This document shows, in pieces, positions 1-7,633 of a stretch of DNA of 34,010 bases (its first letter is position 1; each line of letters begins with the position of its first letter). This stretch comes from Deltaproteobacteria bacterium Ga0077539 (GTDB lineage Bacteria > Myxococcota_A > Polyangia > Polyangiales > Ga0077539). Location: assembly GCA_001465015.1 (NCBI GenBank), contig LNEO01000109.1, forward strand, positions 1 through 34,010. The letters are read 5' to 3'. Under the pieces are notes generated by a model. It did no database searches. It was not told the DNA's origin and worked only from the letters and a program-made list of their open reading frames with translations. Made by a program: the position numbers and the translations under genes.

Positions 1-2366
1 TGCAGCTCGAGCGCTTCATCGACGAGGTCGCGCCGACGGCGATCGTGATCGAGGGTCCGGCGGACGCGGACGCGATGATTCCGCTGCTCGCGCACAAAAA
101 GAGCAAGCCTCCGTTGGCGATCCTGTCGTTTACGCAGGCGCGCCCGGTGCGGTCGATCATCTATCCGCTCGCCGCGTACTCGCCAGAGTGGATGGCGATC
201 ACCAAGGGCCTCGCGCGCAAGGCGCTCGTGCGGTTCATGGACCTGCCGACGGACGTGTTTCTCGCGGAGAACGCGGCGAAGGACGACGAGGATCGCGGCG
301 GCGCTCCTGCGCGATCGGACACGCAAGCGTACCTCGACGACCCGTACACCGCGATCGCGGCGGTCACCGGCGAGGCCGACCACGACACGTGGTGGGAGCG
401 ACACTTCGAGCACAACGCGCAGCCTGACGCGTACCGCGAGGCGATCTTCGAGTTCGGCGCGCAGCTGCGCGAGGTCCGCAAGGACAGCGGCCGGCGCGAG
501 CGAGAGACGCTCTTGCGCGAGGCGTACATGCGCCGCGTCTTGCGCGAGGTGATCGCCGCCGGGCACGACCCGGACAAGATCGTCGTCGTCTGCGGCGCCT
601 ATCACGCGCCGGTGCTCACCGCAGAGGAGCACGCGATGACCGACGAGGAGCTTTCGGCGCTGCCGAAGTCCTCGTGCACACACACAATCATGCCGTACAG
701 CTACCCGCGACTCTCGGCGCAGTCGGGCTACGGCGCGGGAAACAACGCTCCGGCGTACTATCAGATCCTCTTCGACGAGACGCGCAAGGGGCGCCCCGAG
801 CACACGGGATACCGCGTGCTCTCGGCGCTCGCCGGGCGCCTGCGCGCGCGGGGGCACATTCGCTCGAGCGCCGAGGTGATCGAGGCCTCGCGCCTCGCGC
901 GCACCCTCGCGGCGCTCAACGAGCACGGAACCGCGCCGACGCTGCGAGACCTGCTCGACGGCGCGCTGACGTGCCTCGCGTACGGCGATCGCGCGCTGAT
1001 CGAGAGCGCGGCGGCCGAGGTGGTGGTCGGCGACGAGATCGGCGCGGTGGCGCCCGGCGTCGCACGCACCAGTATTCAAGAGGACTTCTATCGTTTGATG
1101 AAGGACCTCAAGCTCGAGGAGTACCTCAAGGACAAGAAGCAGCCCGTGAAGGGGCGCGCCAAGGACGGCAAGCGCGAGGCGCTGGACCTGCGCGAAGACC
1201 GCAGGGCGGCTACGGCCGCGAGCGCGCTGCGCGACCGCAACGTCTCGATCTTTCTGCATCGATTGTCGGCGCTGGGGGTCAAGCTCGCCGAGCTCGAGTA
1301 CTCGGGCAGCGACGTCGACCTCGAGGACGAGGGCGCGCCGAGCGGCGCGGGCTCGCGGAGATGGTCCCGAAAGCAGAGCACGTTCAAAGAGGCGTGGAGC
1401 GCGCAGTGGACGCCGGACTGCGAGATCACGCTGGTCGAGTGCGCGCTCAAGGGCGACACGATCGAGATCGCCACGGTTCGATCGCTGCAAGAGAAGCTCG
1501 CCGCGGCGAGCACCGTCGGGGACGCGGCGCAGGTCGCGCTCGTCGCGATGCAGTGCGAGCTGCAAGAGGCGATGAACGCGGCGGTGACGCGGGTGCGCGA
1601 GCTCGGCGTCGACGACGGGAGCTTCTCGTCGATCGCGACGGCGGTGCGCAAGCTCTCGGACCTGACGAGCTACGGCAGCGTTCGCAAGGTGGACCTCTTG
1701 CCGCTCGAGCCGCTGGTGGCGCAGCTCTTTCTGCGAGCGACCCTGCTCTTGCCGACCTCTGTTCGCGGCGACGACGATGCGGCGCGCGCGGTCGGCGAGG
1801 CGATGGGGGACCTTCAGTGGGTGGCCACGACGAGCTCGATGGCCGAGCGAGTCGAGAACGGCGCGCCGCTCTTCGACGTCGAGCGCTGGTGGAAGTCTCT
1901 CGACGGCGTCGCCGACGACGACGCGGCGCACGGGTTTTGCGCGGGCGTCGCCAACGCGCTCTTGCTCGAGCGCGGCAAGGTGGCGGACGCGGTGCTCGAC
2001 CGGCGCGTCGCGTTGAGGATCTCTCCGGGGCTCGAGCCCAACGCGGTGGGAAACTATTTCGAGGGGCTCGCGTCGCGAAACCGGATGGCGTTGCTCTCGC
2101 GCAAGGTGCTCTGGCGATCGATGACCGAGTTCATCGAGGCGCTCGATCACGACGCGTTCAAGCGCAGCGTGGTGGGGCTGCGACGCGCGTTTGGCGCGTT
2201 CGAGACGGGCGAAGCGCGACGCGTGGCCGAGCTGCTCACGGAGATCTGGGGCGGCGGTCGCGAGGTCGCCGCGGCGATCACCGGCGCGGTCGAGAGCAAG
2301 GTCGACGAGGCCGAGCTGAAGAAGCTCACCGAAGACCTCGAGGGGCTCGACGACCTGGATCTTTGA
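1..2366 (+). CDS. DUF5682 (YehM-like) protein, 5'-truncated by the window edge
   Basis: The frame is open from base 3 and has no stop upstream, so the gene begins before the window; about 787 residues are visible. The N-terminal segment AIVIEGPADADAM, followed by YSPEWMAI, REAYMRRVLREVI, VVVCGAYHAPVL and MPYSYPRLSAQSGYGAG, is the characteristic series of blocks of the DUF5682 family, which includes E. coli YehM (about 760 aa). Family members are cytoplasmic proteins of unknown biochemical activity. They are encoded with a MoxR-type AAA+ ATPase, a VWA protein and often a SWIM zinc-finger protein. The next gene is indeed a VWA protein, and the ATPase should lie just left of base 1. The C-terminal half is mostly helical and acidic, ending in an Asp/Leu-rich tail. 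Family assignment is secure; function is unknown. Confidence 0.88.
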   Translation, partial: QLERFIDEVAPTAIVIEGPADADAMIPLLAHKKSKPPLAILSFTQARPVRSIIYPLAAYSPEWMAITKGLARKALVRFMDLPTDVFLAENAAKDDEDRGGAPARSDTQAYLDDPYTAIAAVTGEADHDTWWERHFEHNAQPDAYREAIFEFGAQLREVRKDSGRRERETLLREAYMRRVLREVIAAGHDPDKIVVVCGAYHAPVLTAEEHAMTDEELSALPKSSCTHTIMPYSYPRLSAQSGYGAGNNAPAYYQILFDETRKGRPEHTGYRVLSALAGRLRARGHIRSSAEVIEASRLARTLAALNEHGTAPTLRDLLDGALTCLAYGDRALIESAAAEVVVGDEIGAVAPGVARTSIQEDFYRLMKDLKLEEYLKDKKQPVKGRAKDGKREALDLREDRRAATAASALRDRNVSIFLHRLSALGVKLAELEYSGSDVDLEDEGAPSGAGSRRWSRKQSTFKEAWSAQWTPDCEITLVECALKGDTIEIATVRSLQEKLAAASTVGDAAQVALVAMQCELQEAMNAAVTRVRELGVDDGSFSSIATAVRKLSDLTSYGSVRKVDLLPLEPLVAQLFLRATLLLPTSVRGDDDAARAVGEAMGDLQWVATTSSMAERVENGAPLFDVERWWKSLDGVADDDAAHGFCAGVANALLLERGKVADAVLDRRVALRISPGLEPNAVGNYFEGLASRNRMALLSRKVLWRSMTEFIEALDHDAFKRSVVGLRRAFGAFETGEARRVAELLTEIWGGGREVAAAITGAVESKVDEAELKKLTEDLEGLDDLDL

Positions 2367-2452
2367 GGGAGCGGAGCTGGACAGAAAACGTCCGCGACCT
2401 CCGCACGCGCGCCGTGAGCGTGGCGCTGGGCTGCGATACGATCGGGACCATC

Positions 2453-3655
2453 GTGAGCGAAGACGGAGCTGCGCAGTTCGATCGGTTTCAACGCTGGCGT
2501 CTGGTGCTGGGCAAGAGCGCCGAGGAGCAGCTGCGCAAGGCCTGTGGAGGCAGCGGCGGGCTGCTCGACGCAGAGCAGCGAGCGATGGATGAGGCGCTCG
2601 GCGCGATCTACGACAACCCCGACGGCGCCGGAGGAAAGCGCGGTGCTGGTCTCGGCGCGGGCAAGGGCTCGGTCGCGAAGTGGCTCGGCGACATCAGAAA
2701 GTACTTCGATAAAGACATCGTGGTGACCATCCAGAAGGACGCGATCGCGCGGGACGACAAGCTCAAGGTGCTGCTGTTCGAGCCGGAGCTTCTGGCGGAG
2801 GTGACGCCGTCGGTCGAGATGGTGGGGACGCTGTTGTCGTTGAAGAACATGGTTCCCGAGCGCGCCAAGGAGGCGGCGCGACAGATCGTGCGCGCGGTGG
2901 TCGAGGAGATCATGAAGCGCATGCGCAGCGCCATCGAGCGCGCAGTGCGAGGCGCGCTCGATCGATCGCGGCACCAGCCGCTCCCGTCGTTGCCCAACAT
3001 CGATTGGAAGCGAACGATCCGGCGCAATCTCAAGAACTACGTCGCCGAGAAGCGCACGGTGATTCCCGACCGGTTCTTCTACTGGGCGAGGCAGCACCGT
3101 CGCAAGGAGTACAACGTCATCGTGTGCATGGATCAGTCGGGCTCGATGGCCGAGTCCGTCGTGTACGGCTCGGTGATGGGCGCGATCTTCGCGACGATTC
3201 CGTCGCTCGAGACGCACGTGATCGCGTTCGACACCGAGGTCGTCGACCTGACCGACGCGTGCAGCGATCCGGTCGACATGCTCTTCGGGGTGCAGCTCGG
3301 CGGCGGAACAGACATCGACCGCGCGGTGGGCTATTGCCAGGGATTCATCAAGGATCCGCGCAAGACGTTGTTCATCTTGATCACCGACCTGTACGAGGGA
3401 GGCAACGAGCGTCGCCTGGTCGAGCGAATGCAATCGATGACCGAGTCCGGCGTTCGCGCGGTGTGTCTGCTCGCGCTGAGCGACAGCGGTGTTCCGAGCT
3501 ACGACGAGAACCTCGCGCGCAAGATGGCCAACGTGAACGTGCCGTGCTTCGCGTGCACGCCCAACAAGCTGCCAGCGGTGCTCGAGGCGATGCTCAAGGG
3601 AGCGGACACCAAGAAGATCGCGTCCGAGTTCGACACGCAGAGCGCGAAGAAATAG
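2453..3655 (+). CDS. VWA-domain protein of the YehP/CoxE-like family
   Basis: A 400-aa protein. The C-terminal half is a von Willebrand factor A fold with a metal-ion-dependent adhesion site: DQSGSM (D227, S229, S231), then GGGTDIDRA and ITDLYEGG. The N-terminal part starts FQRWRLVLGKSAEEQL, as in VWA proteins encoded beside MoxR ATPases and DUF5682 proteins (E. coli YehP is the named example). I chose the GTG at 2453 because it places the conserved RWRLVLG block near the N terminus; an in-frame GTG at 2414 is the alternative. The gene follows the DUF5682 gene by 86 bp on the same strand, so the two are probably one operon. In such systems the MoxR ATPase and the VWA protein are thought to act together as a chaperone or remodelling pair (family knowledge; the target here is unknown). 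Confidence 0.88.
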   Translation: MSEDGAAQFDRFQRWRLVLGKSAEEQLRKACGGSGGLLDAEQRAMDEALGAIYDNPDGAGGKRGAGLGAGKGSVAKWLGDIRKYFDKDIVVTIQKDAIARDDKLKVLLFEPELLAEVTPSVEMVGTLLSLKNMVPERAKEAARQIVRAVVEEIMKRMRSAIERAVRGALDRSRHQPLPSLPNIDWKRTIRRNLKNYVAEKRTVIPDRFFYWARQHRRKEYNVIVCMDQSGSMAESVVYGSVMGAIFATIPSLETHVIAFDTEVVDLTDACSDPVDMLFGVQLGGGTDIDRAVGYCQGFIKDPRKTLFILITDLYEGGNERRLVERMQSMTESGVRAVCLLALSDSGVPSYDENLARKMANVNVPCFACTPNKLPAVLEAMLKGADTKKIASEFDTQSAKK

Positions 3656-3668
3656 CGAGCGAGTCGAG

Positions 3669-3731
3669 GGGGACGGTCCTCAATAACTCAACTATTTGTC
3701 GTGAATAGTTGAGTTATTGAGGACCGTCCCC
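3669..3731. repeat. Perfect 28-bp inverted pair of the dispersed repeat
   Basis: The arm at 3669-3696 is exactly complementary to 3704-3731, with a 7-nt loop (TGTCGTG). The arm contains TTGAGTTATTGAGGACCGTC. It lies 14 bp after the stop of the VWA gene and would fold into a very stable hairpin, so it could end transcription from either side. The unit recurs three more times nearby as single copies (3748, 5023, 5076). Together the copies look like a REP-like or miniature mobile element, though no transposase is visible. Confidence 0.9.
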
Positions 3732-3747
3732 GGTCCCCTTGGTCGTG

Positions 3748-3774
3748 AATAGTTGAGTTATTGAGGACCGTCCC
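3748..3774 (+). repeat. Dispersed repeat unit, third copy
   Basis: This copy is identical to the right arm of the preceding hairpin over 27 bp (AATAGTTGAGTTATTGAGGA and the following CCGTCCC). It also shares the flanking GGTCGTG or GTCGTG on its left. It is in direct orientation and lies 100 bp before the start of the kelch-like lipoprotein gene. Confidence 0.9.
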
Positions 3775-3873
3775 TGGTCGTTTGCTCGCCGTCAACGGAT
3801 GCACACCTGGCGACGATCCCGCCCGAAACACAGCGCATTTTCGCGGCGTGATCATTGCTGATGGGTGGCAGCG

Positions 3874-5001
3874 ATGGATTCTCACCGGTTTCTGGTCGCG
3901 CTCAGCATCTTCGCGCTCGCATGTAGCCCGCCTCCTTCGATGAACGATGGCTCGGTCGGCGATGGATCGGACGCGAACGCCGCGGACGCGCCGTCCTGTA
4001 CGCAGCCCGCGCCCGTCGCCGAGCTTTCATGGGCCGAGAGCGCCAACTACGGGCGCGCGGTCGATCACCACGCCACGTGGGTGAGCACAGGTCCGATGGG
4101 CGCGGCGTTGTACGTCGCGGGCGGCGTCAGGCAGGGCCCGAGAGAGATGCTCGAAGCTGTGTACAACCACGTCGCGCGCGCGCCCATCATGCCCGATGGA
4201 ACGCTCGGCGCGTGGATCGATGACACGCCGCTCCCTGTTCCGACTGGGTTTCACAGCATCGCCGCGATCGGCTCGCGTGTGTATCTGGCGGGCGGGCTCA
4301 CGTCGGGCAGCAGCGCTGGGAGCATCGCAGGCACCCGTCGCGTGTTCGTCGGCGAGCGCATGGCCGACGGGTCGATGGGCTGGCGCGAGAACACGCCCCT
4401 CCCGTGGAACGCCCTTCACCCCACGCTCACGGCGCTCGGCGACAAGCTCGTGATCGTCGGCGGCACCGACGGCCGAGCCGCGCAGGCCGCGGTCGCGATG
4501 GCCACCGTCCGCGCCGATGGAACGATCGGCGAGTGGGCGCGCGTTGCGAACGTTCCCGAGCCACGATCGCATCACATCGCGTTCGTGCACGACGGTCAGC
4601 TGTACCTCGCAGGTGGCTTTCGGGGGATGCCGGTCGGCAACAACATCACGCCGCTCGAGGTGGTGCTTCGCAGCGTTCGGGACGGCGAAGGATCGATCAC
4701 GGGGTGGGAGCCGATGGGCGTGATGGACCCTGTGCGATCGACGCACTCTGGCGTTCTGCGCGATCGCTGGCTCTATGTGTTTGGCGGGATCGATCAGTTT
4801 ACGAACCTCGACGTCGTGCAGCGCGCCCCCGTGGGCTGCGACGGACGCATCGGAACCTGGGAAGCCGTGCGCGGCGCGATTCCAGTGGCTCGCGGTCACG
4901 TGCACCAGACGCCCGTGCACGAAGGTCGCGTGTACTCCGTGGGCGGTCGAGACAACGACGGCGTGTCGATCAACCGCGTGTTCGTCGGCAGCATGCGGTG
5001 A
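3874..5001 (+). CDS. Secreted kelch-like beta-propeller lipoprotein
   Basis: A protein of about 375 aa. The N terminus MDSHRFLVALSIFALAC is a short lipoprotein-type signal peptide, though the lipobox (ALAC) is not canonical at -3. An Asp/Ala/Gly-rich spacer follows. The rest is a series of about five to six kelch-like blades, each with a [LI]YxAGG or VxGG strand and a W strand preceded by DG: LYVAGG, VYLAGG, LVIVGG, LYLAGG, LYVFGG, VYSVGG. DGTLGAW, DGTIGEW and DGRIGTW recur between them. It is probably a surface or periplasmic propeller; no ligand can be inferred. ATG 3874 was preferred over GTG 3865 because it gives a tighter signal peptide. The gene is bracketed by copies of the repeat at 3669-3774 and 5023-5103, which suggests a later arrival or a repeat-rich spacer between the VWA gene and the retron. 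Confidence 0.8.
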   Translation: MDSHRFLVALSIFALACSPPPSMNDGSVGDGSDANAADAPSCTQPAPVAELSWAESANYGRAVDHHATWVSTGPMGAALYVAGGVRQGPREMLEAVYNHVARAPIMPDGTLGAWIDDTPLPVPTGFHSIAAIGSRVYLAGGLTSGSSAGSIAGTRRVFVGERMADGSMGWRENTPLPWNALHPTLTALGDKLVIVGGTDGRAAQAAVAMATVRADGTIGEWARVANVPEPRSHHIAFVHDGQLYLAGGFRGMPVGNNITPLEVVLRSVRDGEGSITGWEPMGVMDPVRSTHSGVLRDRWLYVFGGIDQFTNLDVVQRAPVGCDGRIGTWEAVRGAIPVARGHVHQTPVHEGRVYSVGGRDNDGVSINRVFVGSMR

Positions 5002-5002
5002 G

Positions 5003-5017
5003 CCGCGGTAACCGCGG
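5003..5017. repeat. 15-bp palindrome after the kelch gene stop
   Basis: CCGCGGT and ACCGCGG flank a single central A immediately after the lipoprotein stop codon. It could be a weak 3'-end structure. It lacks a T-tract. Confidence 0.4.
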
Positions 5018-5022
5018 TCGTG

Positions 5023-5050
5023 AATACTTGAGTTATTGAGGACCGTCCCC
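5023..5050 (+). repeat. Dispersed repeat unit, fourth copy
   Basis: A 28-bp unit differing from the left-hand copies at one base (AATACTTGAG instead of AATAGTTGAG). It is preceded by the same GGTCGTG. Copies 4 and 5 share this variant base, so the two sides of the lipoprotein gene carry distinguishable sub-types. Confidence 0.9.
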
Positions 5051-5075
5051 GTGACATCTTCGACGATGCCTCGCG

Positions 5076-5103
5076 AATACTTGAGTTATTGAGGACCGTC
5101 CCC
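5076..5103 (+). repeat. Dispersed repeat unit, fifth copy, abutting the RT stop codon
   Basis: Identical to the copy at 5023-5050. One base separates it from the stop codon of the reverse transcriptase gene, so the 3' end of the retron transcript runs straight into the repeat array. Confidence 0.9.
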
Positions 5104-5104
5104 G

Positions 5105-7105
5105 TTACTTCTTCGCGACCGCGTCGAACGCCGCTTTCAACCGGGCGCCCTTCTTCGGGTCGACCATCGAGATGTAGGCGATCTTGCCCTCGACCCACTG
5201 CTCGAAATGCGGTCTCGCTTCTTTGTTCTGCGCGTCGAGGCCTGTGAACTTCGCCTGGTGAAGGATCGCCCGCAGGCGCTTGTAGTCGTCGCGCGGGACC
5301 GTGGGGTGATCGTTGACCACCACGCCCGTGACCGTCTGCCGCGCGCTCTTGCGCTGCACGCGGCCCTTCTTCGGATTGACGTTGAACCCCTCGTCCTCGA
5401 TGATTTCTCGCACCTTCGCGATGAGCACTGGGAGTTCTCCGCGATGCCCTTCGTCGGCGCTGAAGGTCAGGTCGTCTGCGTAGCGGGTGTACGTCCAGCC
5501 CATCTTCGCGCTGAGGCCGCCGAGCCTGCGATCGAGCCTGCGCGCGATCTGGTTGCTGAGCGCTGGAGACGTGCACGCGCCCTGCGGCAGCGCGCGAGGA
5601 CCGAGCGCGACGTGATACGGCTTGTCCGCGTAGGTCACCACCTGCCGCGGGCTCTCGGTGCACAAGAGCGCGAGGACCGTCGCGACCGCCGGCGAGTAGC
5701 CCACTTTGTGAAGCACGCCGCGGACGCGACCGAACGTGATCGTCGGAAAGAAGTCCTTGAGGTCCAGGTTGACCACGACGTCGCGCTTCACGTGCGGCAG
5801 CGCGTTGGTGACCGTCGAGTGGCCGCGGATGAATCCGTGTGCTGGCGCCTCGGTGGGCAGCTTCGCGAGCACCTGCTCGTAGACCCACTGCTGCGCGCGC
5901 GCGAGCTTCTCGTGCGGGGCAGAGAGCGAGCGAGTGCCCCCCGAGCGCTTGGGGATCGTGAAGGACACGTAGTGTGTTTTCTCTGCGGCTTCGCTGTGAA
6001 ACGCGAGCCAGCGCAGCTCGCCGATCGTCGTGCGAAGCGCGTCGGCGACGTCCTTGGGCGTCGAGAGGACGGGCAGGCCCTGCGCGTCGAGCTTCTCGAT
6101 GTCCGAGCGTCGATCGCTGAGCATCGAGGAGACGCCACGGCCGAGAAAGACGATGTCCGTCGCGCGGCGTCGGGCGACGCCCTCTGCGTAGCGGCGCTTC
6201 TTCTCGGCGGCCTCCTTGATTTTTTGTGCCTTCTTGCGCGCCTTCTCTTCGCGCATCTGGCGTACGGCGTCCTCGGCGGTTCGCGCGGCGGTCGCGGCCG
6301 CGAGGCGCGAGGCCTCCGAGTGCCGGAGCCAGAGGTCTCCGACGCGATGGATCTCGAAGATCTGCGCTTCGGTGAGCAATCCGCGCAGGATCAAGCCGCG
6401 ATCAATGATGGCCGTGCGCTCGTCGCTCTGCGGCGGGATCGTGTCGACGCGACCGATCCACGCGGTGCGATAGGGGTCGATCTTCACCGCGCGGGCGCGC
6501 AGCTCTGCTGCAGAGAGCGTGAGGATCTCGGGGCGCGCATAGGGGTCGGCCGCGGTGCGGTAGGGTCCGCCGCGGCCGCTCGATGCGCTCGACGCGCTCG
6601 ATGCGCCACGGGCGCTCGCGGGGCTCGGCGCCCTGCCGCGGCTGCTCGAGCCGCCGCGCGTCGAGACGCTCGTTGGCGCGCGGGTCGTGCTCGATACAGC
6701 GCTCGCGCGCGAGGAGCGTGACGGAGCGGGCGGAGGCGGGGGCTCGCTCTCGGGCTCGGCGCGAACGCGGGTGGTGTCCGGGGTGGTGCCTGGGACTCGC
6801 GTTCCTGCCGGGTGGTAGACGTACCGGTAGGAGGACTTGGGATCGATCGAGCGCTGGTAGTTGAACGGCCCGAAGTACGCGCGCACATACAATCGATCGA
6901 GCGCAGCAGCGATCGCCTCGATCACCTCGTCCGATCGGTCCTCGCGCGGAACGATGTCGTACGCCAGCTCGAGCGGCGTGAACACCGAGCGCCCGCTGAC
7001 GCGACGCACGAGCGCCACGCGCACCGCCTGTTCGATCTGCCCGTCCGCGTCTGCGCCGCGGCCGCTAAGAAAGAACGCTCGAATTCTGTCCCACAGTCCT
7101 GCCAT
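5105..7105 (-). CDS. Retron reverse transcriptase with long N-terminal extension
   Basis: A 666-aa protein. The C-terminal half (about 340-666) is a retron-type RT. It shows FTIPKRSGGTRSL, the retron-specific NAxxH (NALPH 434-438), motif A NLDLKDFF (D448), LPQGACTSPALSN, the catalytic YADD (542-545), and the VTG of region Y (592-594). The wording LRWLAFH, THYVSFTIPKR and GPRALPQGA closely matches the myxobacterial Mx162-type RT as I remember it. Residues 1-110 form an unrecognised helical domain. Residues 113-182 are a Ser/Ala/Pro/Arg-rich linker, and 265-315 a highly charged Lys/Arg/Glu helix. Mx162 RT is about 485 aa, so the extension here is unusually long. The enzyme should prime cDNA from the 2'-OH of a branch guanosine in the RNA encoded just upstream (7163-7388), making msDNA. 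It is the last gene of the retron operon. Confidence 0.96.
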   Translation of the reverse strand: MAGLWDRIRAFFLSGRGADADGQIEQAVRVALVRRVSGRSVFTPLELAYDIVPREDRSDEVIEAIAAALDRLYVRAYFGPFNYQRSIDPKSSYRYVYHPAGTRVPGTTPDTTRVRAEPESEPPPPPAPSRSSRASAVSSTTRAPTSVSTRGGSSSRGRAPSPASARGASSASSASSGRGGPYRTAADPYARPEILTLSAAELRARAVKIDPYRTAWIGRVDTIPPQSDERTAIIDRGLILRGLLTEAQIFEIHRVGDLWLRHSEASRLAAATAARTAEDAVRQMREEKARKKAQKIKEAAEKKRRYAEGVARRRATDIVFLGRGVSSMLSDRRSDIEKLDAQGLPVLSTPKDVADALRTTIGELRWLAFHSEAAEKTHYVSFTIPKRSGGTRSLSAPHEKLARAQQWVYEQVLAKLPTEAPAHGFIRGHSTVTNALPHVKRDVVVNLDLKDFFPTITFGRVRGVLHKVGYSPAVATVLALLCTESPRQVVTYADKPYHVALGPRALPQGACTSPALSNQIARRLDRRLGGLSAKMGWTYTRYADDLTFSADEGHRGELPVLIAKVREIIEDEGFNVNPKKGRVQRKSARQTVTGVVVNDHPTVPRDDYKRLRAILHQAKFTGLDAQNKEARPHFEQWVEGKIAYISMVDPKKGARLKAAFDAVAKK

Positions 7106-7162
7106 CGCGACTCTGCCTCACCGATGCGGCGCCGATGCATCATCGCTTCGTTCGTCGATGCG

Positions 7163-7185
7163 GCCAGGAGGCCGCGAACACCCGA
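7163..7185 (-). repeat. Retron a2 repeat
   Basis: The 3' arm (minus strand begins TCGGGTGTTCGCGGCCTCCT). The only non-Watson-Crick position against a1 is a G-U wobble, as expected for a structure selected at RNA level. Confidence 0.92.
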
Positions 7186-7218
7186 CATTCCAGCTCCTGA
7201 CAACGATCGCTAACCAAA

Positions 7219-7293
7219 GCGCGCCCGTCACCCATGTGGGAGCCGAACGCGCAGCGTTGCCCTGGCGGGTCCCACATGGGTGAATGGGCGCGC
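7219..7293 (-). other. msd long hairpin
   Basis: The arms 7293-7270 and 7241-7219 form an 8-bp (GCGCGCCC) and a 14-bp (TCACCCATGTGGGA) helix separated by a 2x1 internal loop. The 28-nt terminal loop contains a nested AACGC/GCGTT hairpin. This would be the main stem of the single-stranded cDNA. A long stem with a small interruption is typical of myxobacterial msDNA. Confidence 0.9.
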
Positions 7294-7365
7294 AAAAGAG
7301 CAGCGAGCGTTGGGACGCATGAAAGAGCTTCCTCTCACCCCGGCGGATCACCGGGAATTGTGGGC

Positions 7366-7388
7366 TCGGGTGTTCGCGACCTCCTGGC
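7366..7388 (-). repeat. Retron a1 repeat
   Basis: The 5' arm of the a1/a2 pair (minus strand begins GCCAGGAGGTCGCGAACACC). It pairs with 7185-7163 over 23 bp and is followed directly by the branch G at 7365. Confidence 0.92.
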
Positions 7389-7633
7389 AGCACCCACGCG
7401 CGTCGCGCGTCGTGCCGATGGTTTGTGGATGCGTTGCATCCGTGTGGGACCGCGCTCTCTCGTCGAGCGCAGTCCGATGTCTATCAGCTCTCACACCAGG
7501 CGCGCCAGGAGATTTCTCTGGCGCGCGACATTCTCTGTCACTCTCGATCAGCCCTGAATTTCACGGCGAGCTGCGCGCGAACAACCCACGCGCACGCGCA
7601 CCAACGAACGCGATCGACTCCCGCGACCGCGCA
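7389..7633 (-). promoter_or_regulatory. Structured spacer between the SWIM gene stop and the retron RNA
   Basis: This stretch is non-coding. It holds three inverted repeats: GCGCGCCAG/CTGGCGCGC at 7500-7526 with a 9-nt loop, GGATGC/GCATCC at 7427-7441 with a 3-nt loop, and ACGCGCG/CGCGCGT at 7396-7410. None has a T-tract, so they are not classical terminators. The retron RNA promoter would be expected here, but no convincing -10/-35 pair is visible. Confidence 0.45.

Larger units (their letters stand above)
7163..7388 (-). ncRNA. Retron msr-msd non-coding RNA
   Basis: A 226-nt element immediately 5' of the RT gene on the same strand, ending 57 nt before its ATG. It has all the parts of a retron RNA in order. 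a1 (7388-7366) is complementary to a2 (7185-7163) over 23 bp, with one G-U wobble. The AGC just inside a1 (7366-7364) supplies the probable branch guanosine at 7365. Two small msr hairpins follow: CCCGG/CCGGG at 7355-7339, and GAGAG/CTCTT with a GAAG loop at 7336-7323. A long msd hairpin lies at 7293-7219. The cDNA would begin near 7186 and extend towards about 7320, so the msDNA could be about 110-130 nt; exact ends cannot be read from sequence. Confidence 0.92.

Noticed and set aside
3669..3731. The 28-bp hairpin as an msd stem of a second retron
   Set aside because: It is made of a dispersed repeat, has no flanking a1/a2 or branch AGC, and is not upstream of an RT. The true msr-msd lies at 7163-7388.
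7500..7526. Rho-independent terminator after the SWIM gene
   Set aside because: A good GC-rich stem, but no T-run follows on either strand. It is kept only as an inverted repeat in the retron leader.
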